From assembly GCA_903864435.1 (NCBI GenBank), contig CAIPFY010000002.1, forward strand, positions 1-41,975: 41,975 nt of DNA, read 5' to 3'. This stretch comes from an uncultured Chloroflexota bacterium. Its GTDB lineage: Bacteria; Chloroflexota; Anaerolineae; Aggregatilineales; Phototrophicaceae. Every line of letters starts with the position of its first letter. Position 1 is the stretch's first letter. Both the position numbers and the translations under genes were made by a program. The notes under the pieces are model-generated. The model ran no database searches. It was not told where the DNA came from and saw nothing but the letters and a program-made list of their open reading frames with translations. Shown piece after piece: positions 24,249 through 32,556 of this stretch.

Positions 24249-25058
24249 ATGCACGACGAACAACGCGGGGTCTATCAGGCGCTGGTGGTGGCGCAAGAGC
24301 AGGGTGATGAGGTGGCGCTGGCGACCATCATCAGCGTGGTGGGTTCTGTCCCTCGTCAGGCGGGCAGCAAGATGCTGGTGCGGCGCGACGGGAGCATTGT
24401 GGGTACGGTGGGCGGTGGCGCGATGGAAGCCAAAGTCATTCAAGAGGCGATCCACGCGATACAGGATGGCAAAACCCGCCTGTTAAGTTACACCCTGAAC
24501 GATATGGGCGCGGGTGATCCGGGCGTGTGTGGTGGCACGATTCAAATGTTTGTGGAGCCGGTGAGCGTGCCGCCGGTGCTGCTGGTGATCGGTGGTGGGC
24601 ATGTGGGGCGGGCGCTGGCGGAACTGGGGAAGTGGTGCGGCTACCGCGTGATTCTTTCGGATGATCGTGAAGCCTATTGCAACCCGACCTATCTGCCGGG
24701 GCTGGATGGCTATGCGGTGTGTGCGCCGGGGGATGTGCCGAAACAGGTGACGATTACCCAACGGACGTATGTGGCGGCGGTGACCCGGGGGATGCCGGTG
24801 GATAGGACACTTATTCCGGCGCTGCTTCAGACTCCCGCTGCTTACATCGGCTTGATCGGTAGCCGCCGCCGTTGGGCGTTGACAGTGAAAGCGTTGCAGG
24901 ATGAACAGGGGTTGAGCAGCGCCGACTTGCAGCGGATCCATGCGCCGATCGGGTTGGAACTGAATGCGGAAACGCCGCATGAGATCGCGCTCAGTATTCT
25001 GGCGGAGATCACCCTATTGCGGCGGGGCGGAGATGGTCGTTCAATGAAGGCGGACTAG
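24249..25058 (+). CDS. xdhC: XdhC-family molybdenum hydroxylase maturation protein
   Basis: XdhC proteins bind molybdenum cofactor, help convert it to the sulfurated form and insert it into xanthine dehydrogenase. GSVPRQAGSKMLV (32-44), VGGGAMEA (54-61), a conserved Cys in GVCGG (92-96) and the C-terminal Rossmann motif VIGGGHVGRAL (113-123) are the family hallmarks; GLIGSRRRW follows. Length (269 residues) is normal. It sits two genes ahead of the xanthine dehydrogenase FAD/FeS gene, consistent with a dedicated role. The two-base gap to the preceding membrane protein implies co-transcription. Confidence 0.93.
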   Translation: MHDEQRGVYQALVVAQEQGDEVALATIISVVGSVPRQAGSKMLVRRDGSIVGTVGGGAMEAKVIQEAIHAIQDGKTRLLSYTLNDMGAGDPGVCGGTIQMFVEPVSVPPVLLVIGGGHVGRALAELGKWCGYRVILSDDREAYCNPTYLPGLDGYAVCAPGDVPKQVTITQRTYVAAVTRGMPVDRTLIPALLQTPAAYIGLIGSRRRWALTVKALQDEQGLSSADLQRIHAPIGLELNAETPHEIALSILAEITLLRRGGDGRSMKAD

Positions 25059-25103
25059 CGTATTCGGACGTAAAGTATAGGTTTGCTTTTTTAGAGGTCG
25101 GGC

Positions 25104-25718
25104 GTGAAGATTTTATGCGTGAGCGACACGGTGATGCCGCAGTTGGAAAGTGCTGTGAACCTGCGGCGGCAGTATCATGATGTGGAGTTGCTGTTAAGCT
25201 GTGGCGATTTGCCCTCAGTCTATCTGGAATTTATCACGTCAGTGCTGAATGTGCCGTTGTTTTATGTGTGTGGCAACCATGACGAGGGCTATAAAGACAA
25301 TCCACCCGGCGGTGAAGACCTGCACGGGCGCTTGGTGGAGTTTAACGGGCTGTCGTTCTACGGGCTGCAAGGGTCTATCCGCTACAACGATGCGCCGCTG
25401 CAATACAGCGAGGGCGAGATGAGCCGCATGGTGATGGGCGCAGCTATGCGACTGCGCTACCGCCGGATGCGGCGCGGCTTCGGCGTGGATGTGCTGGTGA
25501 CGCATTCTCCTGCGCGGGATATTCACGACGCCGAGGATGCACCCCATCGGGGGTTCAAATCCCTGCGGCGGTTTATGGAGTGGTACCGACCCCGCTACAT
25601 GGTACACGGGCATGTGCATACGTATGACCGCCGCAGCGTGACACAAACGTTGTACGGCGAAACAAAAGTCATGAATATCAATCCTGTAATGGTTATGAAC
25701 CTCGATCCTGCTCCGTGA
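25104..25718 (+). CDS. Calcineurin-like metallophosphoesterase
   Basis: A 204-residue cytoplasmic phosphoesterase. Metal-binding motifs are Asp 8 (SDT), CGDLP (Asp 35), CGNHDE (57-61), THSP (His 134) and HGHVH (168-172). The usual D-x-H at the first motif is D-T-V here, with no His at the third position; some small families share this. Substrates could be nucleotides or phosphodiesters, and nothing in the sequence decides. GTG 25104 is the start, with AGAGG 6 nt upstream. It is placed between xdhC and the xanthine dehydrogenase subunits. Confidence 0.85.
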   Translation: MKILCVSDTVMPQLESAVNLRRQYHDVELLLSCGDLPSVYLEFITSVLNVPLFYVCGNHDEGYKDNPPGGEDLHGRLVEFNGLSFYGLQGSIRYNDAPLQYSEGEMSRMVMGAAMRLRYRRMRRGFGVDVLVTHSPARDIHDAEDAPHRGFKSLRRFMEWYRPRYMVHGHVHTYDRRSVTQTLYGETKVMNINPVMVMNLDPAP

Positions 25719-25723
25719 ACGCT

Positions 25724-25750
25724 TGACCGGCCTTTTTGATGGCTCGGTCA
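25724..25750 (+). other. Hairpin and weak promoter-like sequence before the xdh genes
   Basis: TGACCGGCC pairs with GGCTCGGTCA (one bulged T) around an 8-nt T-rich loop. No T-tract follows. TTGATG (25736-25741) in the loop and TAGACT (about 25758-25763) could form a weak promoter for the FAD/FeS subunit gene, which would place the promoter inside the hairpin. Confidence 0.3.
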
Positions 25751-25802
25751 GGTGTGTTAGACTGTAGGCAAGATACAGGTTTATCAGAGAAAGACGCAAG
25801 GC

Positions 25803-27245
25803 ATGTGGAGCCAATATTATAGCGTCAGCCGACTGAGCGAGGCGCTTGAGTTACTAGCACAACATAAGAATCGCGCCCGTGTGGTTGCGGGGGGCACCGA
25901 TTTGCTGCTGGAGATCGAACGCGGGCAGCGCAAAGATGTGGACGTGCTGATTGACATCAGCCGTGTACTGGGGTTGGATGAAATTCGCCTGCACGGGGAT
26001 GAAATTCATCTTGGCCCGCTAGTCACGCATAATCAGGTGGTGAGCAGCGAATTGACGGTGGCGCGGGCACTACCGCTGGCGCAGGCTTGCTGGGAAGTGG
26101 GTGCGCCGCAAATTCGCAACCGGGCGACAGTCGCTGGCAATATCATCACGGGTTCACCTGCGAACGACACCATTACGCCTTTGATGGCGCTGGACGCTTC
26201 GGTGCGGTTGGCTTCGGTTGAAGGCGAACGCAGCGTACCGTTGAGCGCGTTCTATACCGGTGTGCGCCGCACGGTTATGCGCCCGGACGAAATGCTGACC
26301 GGAATTGCATTTCCGGCGCTGGCTGCGAATGAACGCGGCATGTTTATCAAGCTAGGATTGCGGCTGGCACAGGCCATCTCGGTCATTAATGTGGCGGTGG
26401 TGCTGGCATTTGACGGCGATACCGTAACCCGTGCAGCGATTACGCTGGGGAGCGTGGCGCCCACCATCATTCATGCAGCAACGGCAGAACAGGCGCTGCT
26501 AGGGAAAACGCTCACCCGCGATCAGATTGCCAGCGCAGCCCGCCTAGCTGCTGCTGCCCCGTCTCCGATTGATGATATTCGCGGGACGGCTGTGTATCGC
26601 ATAGAGATGGTGCGCGTACTGGTGGGGCGGGCGCTGCGGGCGCTGGTTGCGGGCAGTGAACGCGCCAACTGGCCTCAGCAGCCCGTGATGCTGTGGGGCG
26701 CGGACGGCGGACACGTGATTCGCGGGCTGTCGCAGCAGGTCGAGCATGTGGCGGGGACGCCCATTCAGACGACGGTGAACGGGCAACCGCACCAGATCGC
26801 CACCGGACAGGACAAGACGCTTTTGCGCTTCTTGCGCGAAGATGTGGGGCTGGCAGGTACGAAAGAGGGCTGTGCTGAAGGCGAATGCGGGGCCTGTACC
26901 GTATTTCTGGATGGCGCGGCAGTCATGTCCTGCATGGTTCCTGCGCCGCGTGCGCATCATGCCCGCATCACCACCGTAGAAGGCTTGGCGCAGGAAGGCC
27001 AACTGCACCCGATTCAAAAAGCCTTTGTGGAGCATTCCGCCGTACAGTGCGGTTATTGCACTCCCGGTTTCCTGATGGCCGGCGCGAAACTACTGGAGGA
27101 ATGCCCGCAGCCAACGCATGACCAGATTCAACAGAGCATCACCGGCAATTTGTGCCGATGCACCGGCTACTACAATATCGTCCATGCTTTTGAACAGGCC
27201 AGCCAAAAACCGGCAGAGGGAGTGACTCATGTCCATGCGGAATAA
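25803..27245 (+). CDS. Xanthine dehydrogenase subunit: FAD domain fused to C-terminal [2Fe-2S] domain
   Basis: Electron-transfer subunit of a molybdenum hydroxylase. Residues 1-285 are the FAD-binding CO-dehydrogenase-like domain, with AGGTDLL (29-35) and RNRATVAGNI..GSPANDT (105-123). After a linker with a poorly conserved stretch, residues 320-470 form the two [2Fe-2S] clusters: C357, C362, C365 and C377 for the plant-type cluster and C416, C419, C451 and C453 for the other. All eight cysteines are present. Most fused proteins (XdhA) have FeS first and FAD second; here the order is reversed. The Mo subunit is encoded 2.2 kb downstream, after two unrelated frames. Confidence 0.93.
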   Translation: MWSQYYSVSRLSEALELLAQHKNRARVVAGGTDLLLEIERGQRKDVDVLIDISRVLGLDEIRLHGDEIHLGPLVTHNQVVSSELTVARALPLAQACWEVGAPQIRNRATVAGNIITGSPANDTITPLMALDASVRLASVEGERSVPLSAFYTGVRRTVMRPDEMLTGIAFPALAANERGMFIKLGLRLAQAISVINVAVVLAFDGDTVTRAAITLGSVAPTIIHAATAEQALLGKTLTRDQIASAARLAAAAPSPIDDIRGTAVYRIEMVRVLVGRALRALVAGSERANWPQQPVMLWGADGGHVIRGLSQQVEHVAGTPIQTTVNGQPHQIATGQDKTLLRFLREDVGLAGTKEGCAEGECGACTVFLDGAAVMSCMVPAPRAHHARITTVEGLAQEGQLHPIQKAFVEHSAVQCGYCTPGFLMAGAKLLEECPQPTHDQIQQSITGNLCRCTGYYNIVHAFEQASQKPAEGVTHVHAE

Positions 27246-27600
27246 CAAACCCAAACGGCCTATGCAGGCTTATTGGCCTGTCTTTGGCCTGCTTCTGGCG
27301 CTGGCGCTGGGTGCGATTTCGTGGGCGGTGACGCCTGCCACGTTCGATTGGTTGGGGACGTGGTTGAAAGGGTTCCCGCCTGCGGGCGTTCCGCGCAGTA
27401 CGCTGGAGCTAATTATCACGGTGATTATTTTCGCGGTGCTGGGGTTGTTTGCATCGTTGCTGGTGGCGATGGGGATGCCCAAGAAAAAGAGCGCGGTCAA
27501 TGAAAAGCAGCTGACAGAAGCGCGTGCCGAAATGATTCAGGAAAAGCGGATGCGCCGCTTGCGCCAGAAGCAGATGAACAAGTCGCATACCCGCGAATAG
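27229..27600 (+). CDS. Small two-helix membrane protein of unknown function
   Basis: A 123-residue protein with a basic N-terminus (NNKPKRP), hydrophobic helices at about 15-33 and 58-82, and a highly basic C-terminal tail (about 85-123: KQLTEARAEM..KRMRRLRQKQ) likely to be a cytoplasmic helix. It overlaps the end of the FAD/FeS gene by 17 bp and has GAGGGAG upstream, so it is translationally linked to it. I do not recognise a family. Membrane anchoring of the hydroxylase is imaginable but nothing in the sequence shows it. Confidence 0.65.
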   Translation: MSMRNNKPKRPMQAYWPVFGLLLALALGAISWAVTPATFDWLGTWLKGFPPAGVPRSTLELIITVIIFAVLGLFASLLVAMGMPKKKSAVNEKQLTEARAEMIQEKRMRRLRQKQMNKSHTRE

Positions 27601-27647
27601 GTCAAGCGGGCGGCGCGGGGTGCTGTTGAAGAAAGAAAAGGCATCAC

Positions 27648-29435
27648 ATGGATCGCACGGTTCCCAAGACAGGCAGTGAAGAAATTCAACTGTATATGCG
27701 GACGTACTATTCGCTGCTGCGTTCTAGTCATCCGTTTCAGATCGAAACACTGGCAGAGAGCCACGCAGCAGTCGAATCGTCTTTGCATGTCAAAGTACGC
27801 AGTCTGGAACCCGATGTTTCGACGCTGGTCTATACCAGCTTGCGACTGCCGGAATGTATCGTGGAAACCGACTTGGTACTCATCGGTCAGATTGAACGCT
27901 CGTTCATTCAGGCGGGGTATGGCGATATTGCGGAATGGGCGCGTGTGTATGCGCCCGGTCGCCGTCGCCGTATGCAGTTTAATGGCAAGGATACGTTGGC
28001 GGTCTTTGTCGCCAGCCGTTCAGATATTGACGATCTGGTGCCCACGCTGACGGCTTACCAGATTGAGTGGAACAAACTGCATGTTCTGTTGCAAGTGGAG
28101 GATGCGCGGCGGGCGCTGGAAGCAGCGGCGCAGCGTGATGGGCATCTGACGGTTGCTGAATTGAGCCTGCTGGCGGACACGATGCAGGTGAACACGGCAG
28201 AGATGAAACGGCTAGAGGTGGTCTGGGGCAAGCGGTTTGTGGCGGTTTTGCTGGCGATTTCGCAGCAGCGCAAACAGATTATGCTGCAAATGCTGGCGGG
28301 TTCGCAGGCCGATTACCGGCGTGCGACGGTCAACTGGTGGCAGGAATTGCAGAGTCATCTCGATGATCTGGATTTGAGTACCCGTCCGGTGTATTTCGTT
28401 TCCAGCAACACGCACTCGTTGGCGAACTTGCTGACCGGATTTGCCAAGCGCGAAGAAGACGGCATCATCGCTTACATCAAGGACTTCAGCAAAGGCGATC
28501 TGGCGGCGCAGTATCGGACGATTCGTGAGAGCGATGACCGCAAGAACCTCGATAATTTCCTGTACTACGTGCTGAAGAAGTACCTGACCGATCATGGCGA
28601 GTCGGCGCGTGAATCGCTGGCGGCAGATGAACAGGCCATTGGCATCCACCGCATTCCCAACAAACACGGGTTCGATATTGAGGCGCAGGTCATCGAACTG
28701 AGCAAGTTGCGCGTGGATTGGCTGGACTCGCGCATTCGCAGTGTGGCGAATCCGGCGGCATTGCGTAACAGCGATGCGGTCATCCTGAACATTGATTATC
28801 CGTTGGGGTTGGCATCCTACGAACTGTTGAACCGCGTGACCGAGCGTGTGGGGACTCTGGCGGGTGTGTACATCATGGGGAAGTCTGCGACGCTGAACGG
28901 GCGCGTGGGTGATGTGATGATCCCGATGGTGGTACATGACGAACACTCGCAGAATACCTATTTGTTCCACAACTGTTTTTCGGCACAGGATGTGGCTCCG
29001 TTCCTGAACTACAGCACCGTACTGGATAACCAGAAGGGTGTAACCGTTCAGGGGACGTTCTTGCAGAATCCCCAGTATATGAGCGTGTTCTATCAGGAAG
29101 GCTATACCGACATCGAAATGGAGGCGGGGGCGTTCCTGTCTGCGATATACGAAGCATTCCGGCCTAAACTCCACCCCTATAACGAGATTGCCAATTTGTA
29201 CGGGGTGCCATTTGATGTGGGCATTCTGCACTACGCTTCGGATACACCGATGAGTAAGGGGCATAATCTGGGTGCAGGCAGCCTGAGCTATATGGGGGTA
29301 GACCCCACCTATGCGACGGCGATTGCTATTCTGCGCCGTATTTTTACGCAAGAAGTGCAGCGGATGGGCGAAAAGGCCATCGTGAACGGCGTGATTACCG
29401 AAGCCGCGCTGCCGCAGGAACCCGTGAAATCGTAG
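27648..29435 (+). CDS. Uncharacterised protein with a nucleoside-phosphorylase-like C-terminal domain
   Basis: A soluble 595-residue protein. The first 370 or so residues are mostly helical and show nothing I recognise. The last 210 have features of the PNP/UDP phosphorylase fold: a strand with VILNIDYPLG, then YIMGKSATL and GRVGDVMIP (418-426), IEMEAGAF (489-496), like the DMEAAA ribose-binding Glu motif, and HYASDTP (528-534), like the ISD motif. AMP nucleosidase shows a comparable layout of a helical N-terminal domain plus a phosphorylase domain, so nucleoside or nucleotide cleavage is a reasonable idea. This is inference from motifs only. AAAGG lies 6 nt before ATG 27648. It lies between the two xanthine dehydrogenase subunit genes, a purine-related context. 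Confidence 0.55.
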   Translation: MDRTVPKTGSEEIQLYMRTYYSLLRSSHPFQIETLAESHAAVESSLHVKVRSLEPDVSTLVYTSLRLPECIVETDLVLIGQIERSFIQAGYGDIAEWARVYAPGRRRRMQFNGKDTLAVFVASRSDIDDLVPTLTAYQIEWNKLHVLLQVEDARRALEAAAQRDGHLTVAELSLLADTMQVNTAEMKRLEVVWGKRFVAVLLAISQQRKQIMLQMLAGSQADYRRATVNWWQELQSHLDDLDLSTRPVYFVSSNTHSLANLLTGFAKREEDGIIAYIKDFSKGDLAAQYRTIRESDDRKNLDNFLYYVLKKYLTDHGESARESLAADEQAIGIHRIPNKHGFDIEAQVIELSKLRVDWLDSRIRSVANPAALRNSDAVILNIDYPLGLASYELLNRVTERVGTLAGVYIMGKSATLNGRVGDVMIPMVVHDEHSQNTYLFHNCFSAQDVAPFLNYSTVLDNQKGVTVQGTFLQNPQYMSVFYQEGYTDIEMEAGAFLSAIYEAFRPKLHPYNEIANLYGVPFDVGILHYASDTPMSKGHNLGAGSLSYMGVDPTYATAIAILRRIFTQEVQRMGEKAIVNGVITEAALPQEPVKS

Positions 29436-29495
29436 CATTCGAGAATCGCTGCCGGGGTGTTTTCCGGTAGCGCAACAGCAATTGAAGGTTTGATG

Positions 29496-31727
29496 ATGGC
29501 ACAGGATAAAACAGTAATCATCGGTCAGAGTCTTCATCGTATAGATGCTGTCGGCAAAGTTACCGGTGAGACAGCCTATCCCGGCGATATTAATCTCCCC
29601 GGTCAATTATGGATGAAACTGCGGTTTAGTGATCGCGCTCATGCGCGAGTGACCGCGATTGACACCCGTGCGGCGGAAGCTGTGCCGGGTGTGGTGCGTA
29701 TCTTTACTGCGCCGGATGTGCCGCACAATGAATACGGACTGGTTACAAAAGACCAGCCTGTGCTTTGTGGCCCCGGCAGCAACAGTCAGATTGTGGGCGC
29801 GGATGTGGTGCGCTGTTACATGGACTGCGTGGCGGTGGTGGTGGCGGAAACGGAAGCTATCGCGGCACAGGCGGCACGGCTGATCGAAATCGGCTACGAG
29901 GATTTGCCAACCGTGTTTGACCCGCACGCGGCGATGGCGGACGGTGCGCCGCAGTTACATGCCAATCGCCCCAACAATATTCTGTGCCATTACCGCATTC
30001 GCATGGGCGAAATGGATGTGGGTTGGGCGCAGGCTGATGTCATTGTGGAGGGCGAATACCACACCGGCTATCAAGAACATGCGTATCTCCAACCGGAAGC
30101 CGGCGTGGGGTACATTGATGAGCAAGGCCGGGTGACGGTGATCGTGGCTGGTCAATGGGTGCATGAAGATCAAGAGCAGATCGCTCATGCGCTGGGACTG
30201 CCCGAAGAACAGGTGCGCGTGATTTATCCGGCTATTGGCGGGGCATTCGGTGGCCGCGAGGATATGTCGGTGCAGATCGTGTTGGGTCTGGCGGCGCAGG
30301 TGCTGCGGCGTCCGGTCAAAATTGTTTGGAGCCGCGAAGAGTCCATTCTCTACCACCACAAGCGGCATCCGGTCTGGGTGAAAGCCCGCTGGGGCGCGAC
30401 CCGCGAAGGCAAACTTGTGGCTGCCGAGGCAACTGTGATCGGTGATGCTGGCCCCTACAATTACACTTCCGCGAAGGTACTCGGTAATGCCAATTTGTGC
30501 GTTACCGGCCCGTATGAAATCCCGAATATCCATGTGGACACGTTCGGCGTGCTGACCAATAACACTCCAACCGGGGCATTCCGGGGATTTGGCGGCCCGC
30601 AGGGCGCTTTTGCTGCGGAAGGGCAGATGAACAAGCTGGCAGAGGCGCTGGCGATAGACCCGGTGGAACTGCGGGCGCGAAATGTGTTCCACGAAGGTAG
30701 CATCCTGAGCGTGGGAACGCCGCTGCCGGCTGGTGTTTCGATGCCGGAAGTGGTGGACGCGGCGGCGCTGGAATGTGGTTGGACACGCGGCGCGGGCGGT
30801 TGGCAGCGCGAAAAAGTGGCACAGCCCGATCATCCGGCGCTGCGGCGCGGGATCGGTTTCGCGGCAGGGTATAAGAATATCGGGTTTAGCTTTGGCTTCC
30901 CGGAACAGAGCTGGGCGACTATCGAACTGTACGGCGACCGCGAGATTGAAAAGGTCGTACTGCGGCAAGGTGGCGCGGAGGTGGGGCAGGGGGCGCACAC
31001 GGTCTTTATGCAGATGGCGGCGGAAGCGGTGGGCGTGCCGATGGAAAAGGTACATCTGATCGGTCATGATACTGCCGAGACGATGACATCTGGCAGCGCC
31101 TCGGCTTCACGGTTGACGTTCATGGCGGGTAACGCGATTAAAGGCGCGGGAGCAAAGGCGCTGGAACTCTGGCAGCACGAAGAACGCCCCGCCATTGCCA
31201 CCTACCAGTATCGCCCCCCCAAGACCACTCCGTATGACCCGGAGACGGGACGCAGCGAGCCGAATTTCGCTTACGGCTATGTGGCGCAAGCGGTGGAAGT
31301 GGAAGTGGACATCGAAACCGGGCATGTGCGGCTGGTGCGGGTGATTTCGGCAAACGATGTAGGCACGGCGATCAACCCGCAGATGGTGCGCTCACAGATT
31401 GAAGGCGCGGTGGTGCAGGCAGCGGGTTATGCCGTGATGGAGAATCTGGTTTCGGTGGAAGGCAAGATACGCAACCCGTATCTTTCGACCTATCTTATCC
31501 CGACGGTTCTGGATGTGCCGGATGAAGTGAAATCGGTCATTCTGGAGTATCCCGACCCGATTGGCCCTTGGGGCGCACGCGGCATGGCAGAGATGCCTTT
31601 TCTCCCGCTGTCGGCGGCCATCACAGCGGCGGTGCGTGATGCGACAGGGGTATGGTTCGATTCGATCCCGCTGACGCCGGAACGGGTAGTGGCGGGGCTG
31701 CGGGAACATGGGATCGGTATTCTTTAG
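29496..31727 (+). CDS. Xanthine dehydrogenase-type molybdopterin-binding subunit
   Basis: The catalytic subunit of a molybdenum hydroxylase, 743 residues. Motifs in order are a GKVTGETAYPGDI opening, QEHAYLQPEAG (193-203), GGAFGGRED (248-256), AFRGFGGPQ (361-369, with the substrate-binding Arg), GGAEVGQG (492-499) and GARGMAE with the likely catalytic Glu 699. In bovine xanthine oxidase the position in the first of these motifs is Glu; here it is Gln, which I believe is common in XdhD-like enzymes. The start is ATG 29496 or 29493; GAAGG at 29484-29488 suits 29496. Neighbouring YqeB, YqeC and XdhC genes and the purine deaminases point to xanthine, hypoxanthine or a related purine as substrate. 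Confidence 0.92.
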   Translation: MAQDKTVIIGQSLHRIDAVGKVTGETAYPGDINLPGQLWMKLRFSDRAHARVTAIDTRAAEAVPGVVRIFTAPDVPHNEYGLVTKDQPVLCGPGSNSQIVGADVVRCYMDCVAVVVAETEAIAAQAARLIEIGYEDLPTVFDPHAAMADGAPQLHANRPNNILCHYRIRMGEMDVGWAQADVIVEGEYHTGYQEHAYLQPEAGVGYIDEQGRVTVIVAGQWVHEDQEQIAHALGLPEEQVRVIYPAIGGAFGGREDMSVQIVLGLAAQVLRRPVKIVWSREESILYHHKRHPVWVKARWGATREGKLVAAEATVIGDAGPYNYTSAKVLGNANLCVTGPYEIPNIHVDTFGVLTNNTPTGAFRGFGGPQGAFAAEGQMNKLAEALAIDPVELRARNVFHEGSILSVGTPLPAGVSMPEVVDAAALECGWTRGAGGWQREKVAQPDHPALRRGIGFAAGYKNIGFSFGFPEQSWATIELYGDREIEKVVLRQGGAEVGQGAHTVFMQMAAEAVGVPMEKVHLIGHDTAETMTSGSASASRLTFMAGNAIKGAGAKALELWQHEERPAIATYQYRPPKTTPYDPETGRSEPNFAYGYVAQAVEVEVDIETGHVRLVRVISANDVGTAINPQMVRSQIEGAVVQAAGYAVMENLVSVEGKIRNPYLSTYLIPTVLDVPDEVKSVILEYPDPIGPWGARGMAEMPFLPLSAAITAAVRDATGVWFDSIPLTPERVVAGLREHGIGIL

Positions 31728-32556
31728 CCGTGCGTTAGTCGTCGTTCGCGGCGGGGGTGATCTGGCAAGCGGGGCGATTGCCCGTCTGGTGCGTGCTGGA
31801 TTCCCGGTGATTGTGACAGAACTGCCCGCGCCCATGTTTGTGCGCCGGGCAGTTTGCTTTGGTGAGGCGGTTTACAGCGGTCAGAATGCCGTCGAAGGCA
31901 TTCCGGCGCGTTTGGCCGCCGATGCGCTGGAAGCCGGAGAGATGGCGCTATCCGGCGTGGTGGCGGTGCTGGTTGACCCTGAAGGGGCTGTGATTCGCAC
32001 CCTGCGCCCTGCGGTGGTGGTGGATGCCCGCATGGCGAAAGTGAATACCGGCACACGCTTGGACGATGCGCCGCATGTGGTGGCGCTGGGGCCGGGTTTT
32101 ACTGCCGGTCTGGACTGTCATGCGGTGGTGGAAACCAACCGGGGGCATGATCTGGGGCGGGTGATTTACGCGGGGAGCGCCGAACCGGATACCGGTGAGC
32201 CGGGGATGGTAGAAGGCAAAACACATTCGCGGGTGCTACGTTCGCCTGTGGAGGGGCATGTTCACGCACTGGCGACCATTGGCGATCGGCTGGTTGCAGG
32301 GCAGGCGATTGCGACGGTGGCGGGAACGGCGCTGCTTGCGCCTTTTGGCGGCGTGCTGCGCGGGTTGATTCATGAACGGGTGTGGTGCGCGGCTGGTATG
32401 AAAATTGGCGACCTCGATCCCCGTGCGAAGTTGGAAGCCTGTTTTACGCTGTCGGATAAATCGTTGGCGGTTGGCGGGGGTGTTTTGGAGAGTGTTCTGG
32501 GATCGGCAGCAGTCCGTGACCGGTTGGTGAGCCATGAAACTGCAAAAAGCGTTTGA
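31708..32556 (+). CDS. yqeB: YqeB-like selenium-dependent molybdenum hydroxylase accessory protein
   Basis: Matches the EF2563/YqeB family: VVVRGGGDLASGA near the N-terminus, then VIVTELPAPMFVRR and a long segment ending in VDARMAK, with LGPGFTAG further on. Comparative genomics links this family, with YqeC and SelD, to hydroxylases that carry a labile selenium cofactor (established proposal). The biochemical role is not settled. It overlaps the Mo subunit gene by 20 bp and is itself overlapped by the YqeC-MocA gene, so all three are tightly coupled. Length is 282 residues. Confidence 0.88.
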   Translation: MGSVFFSRALVVVRGGGDLASGAIARLVRAGFPVIVTELPAPMFVRRAVCFGEAVYSGQNAVEGIPARLAADALEAGEMALSGVVAVLVDPEGAVIRTLRPAVVVDARMAKVNTGTRLDDAPHVVALGPGFTAGLDCHAVVETNRGHDLGRVIYAGSAEPDTGEPGMVEGKTHSRVLRSPVEGHVHALATIGDRLVAGQAIATVAGTALLAPFGGVLRGLIHERVWCAAGMKIGDLDPRAKLEACFTLSDKSLAVGGGVLESVLGSAAVRDRLVSHETAKSV

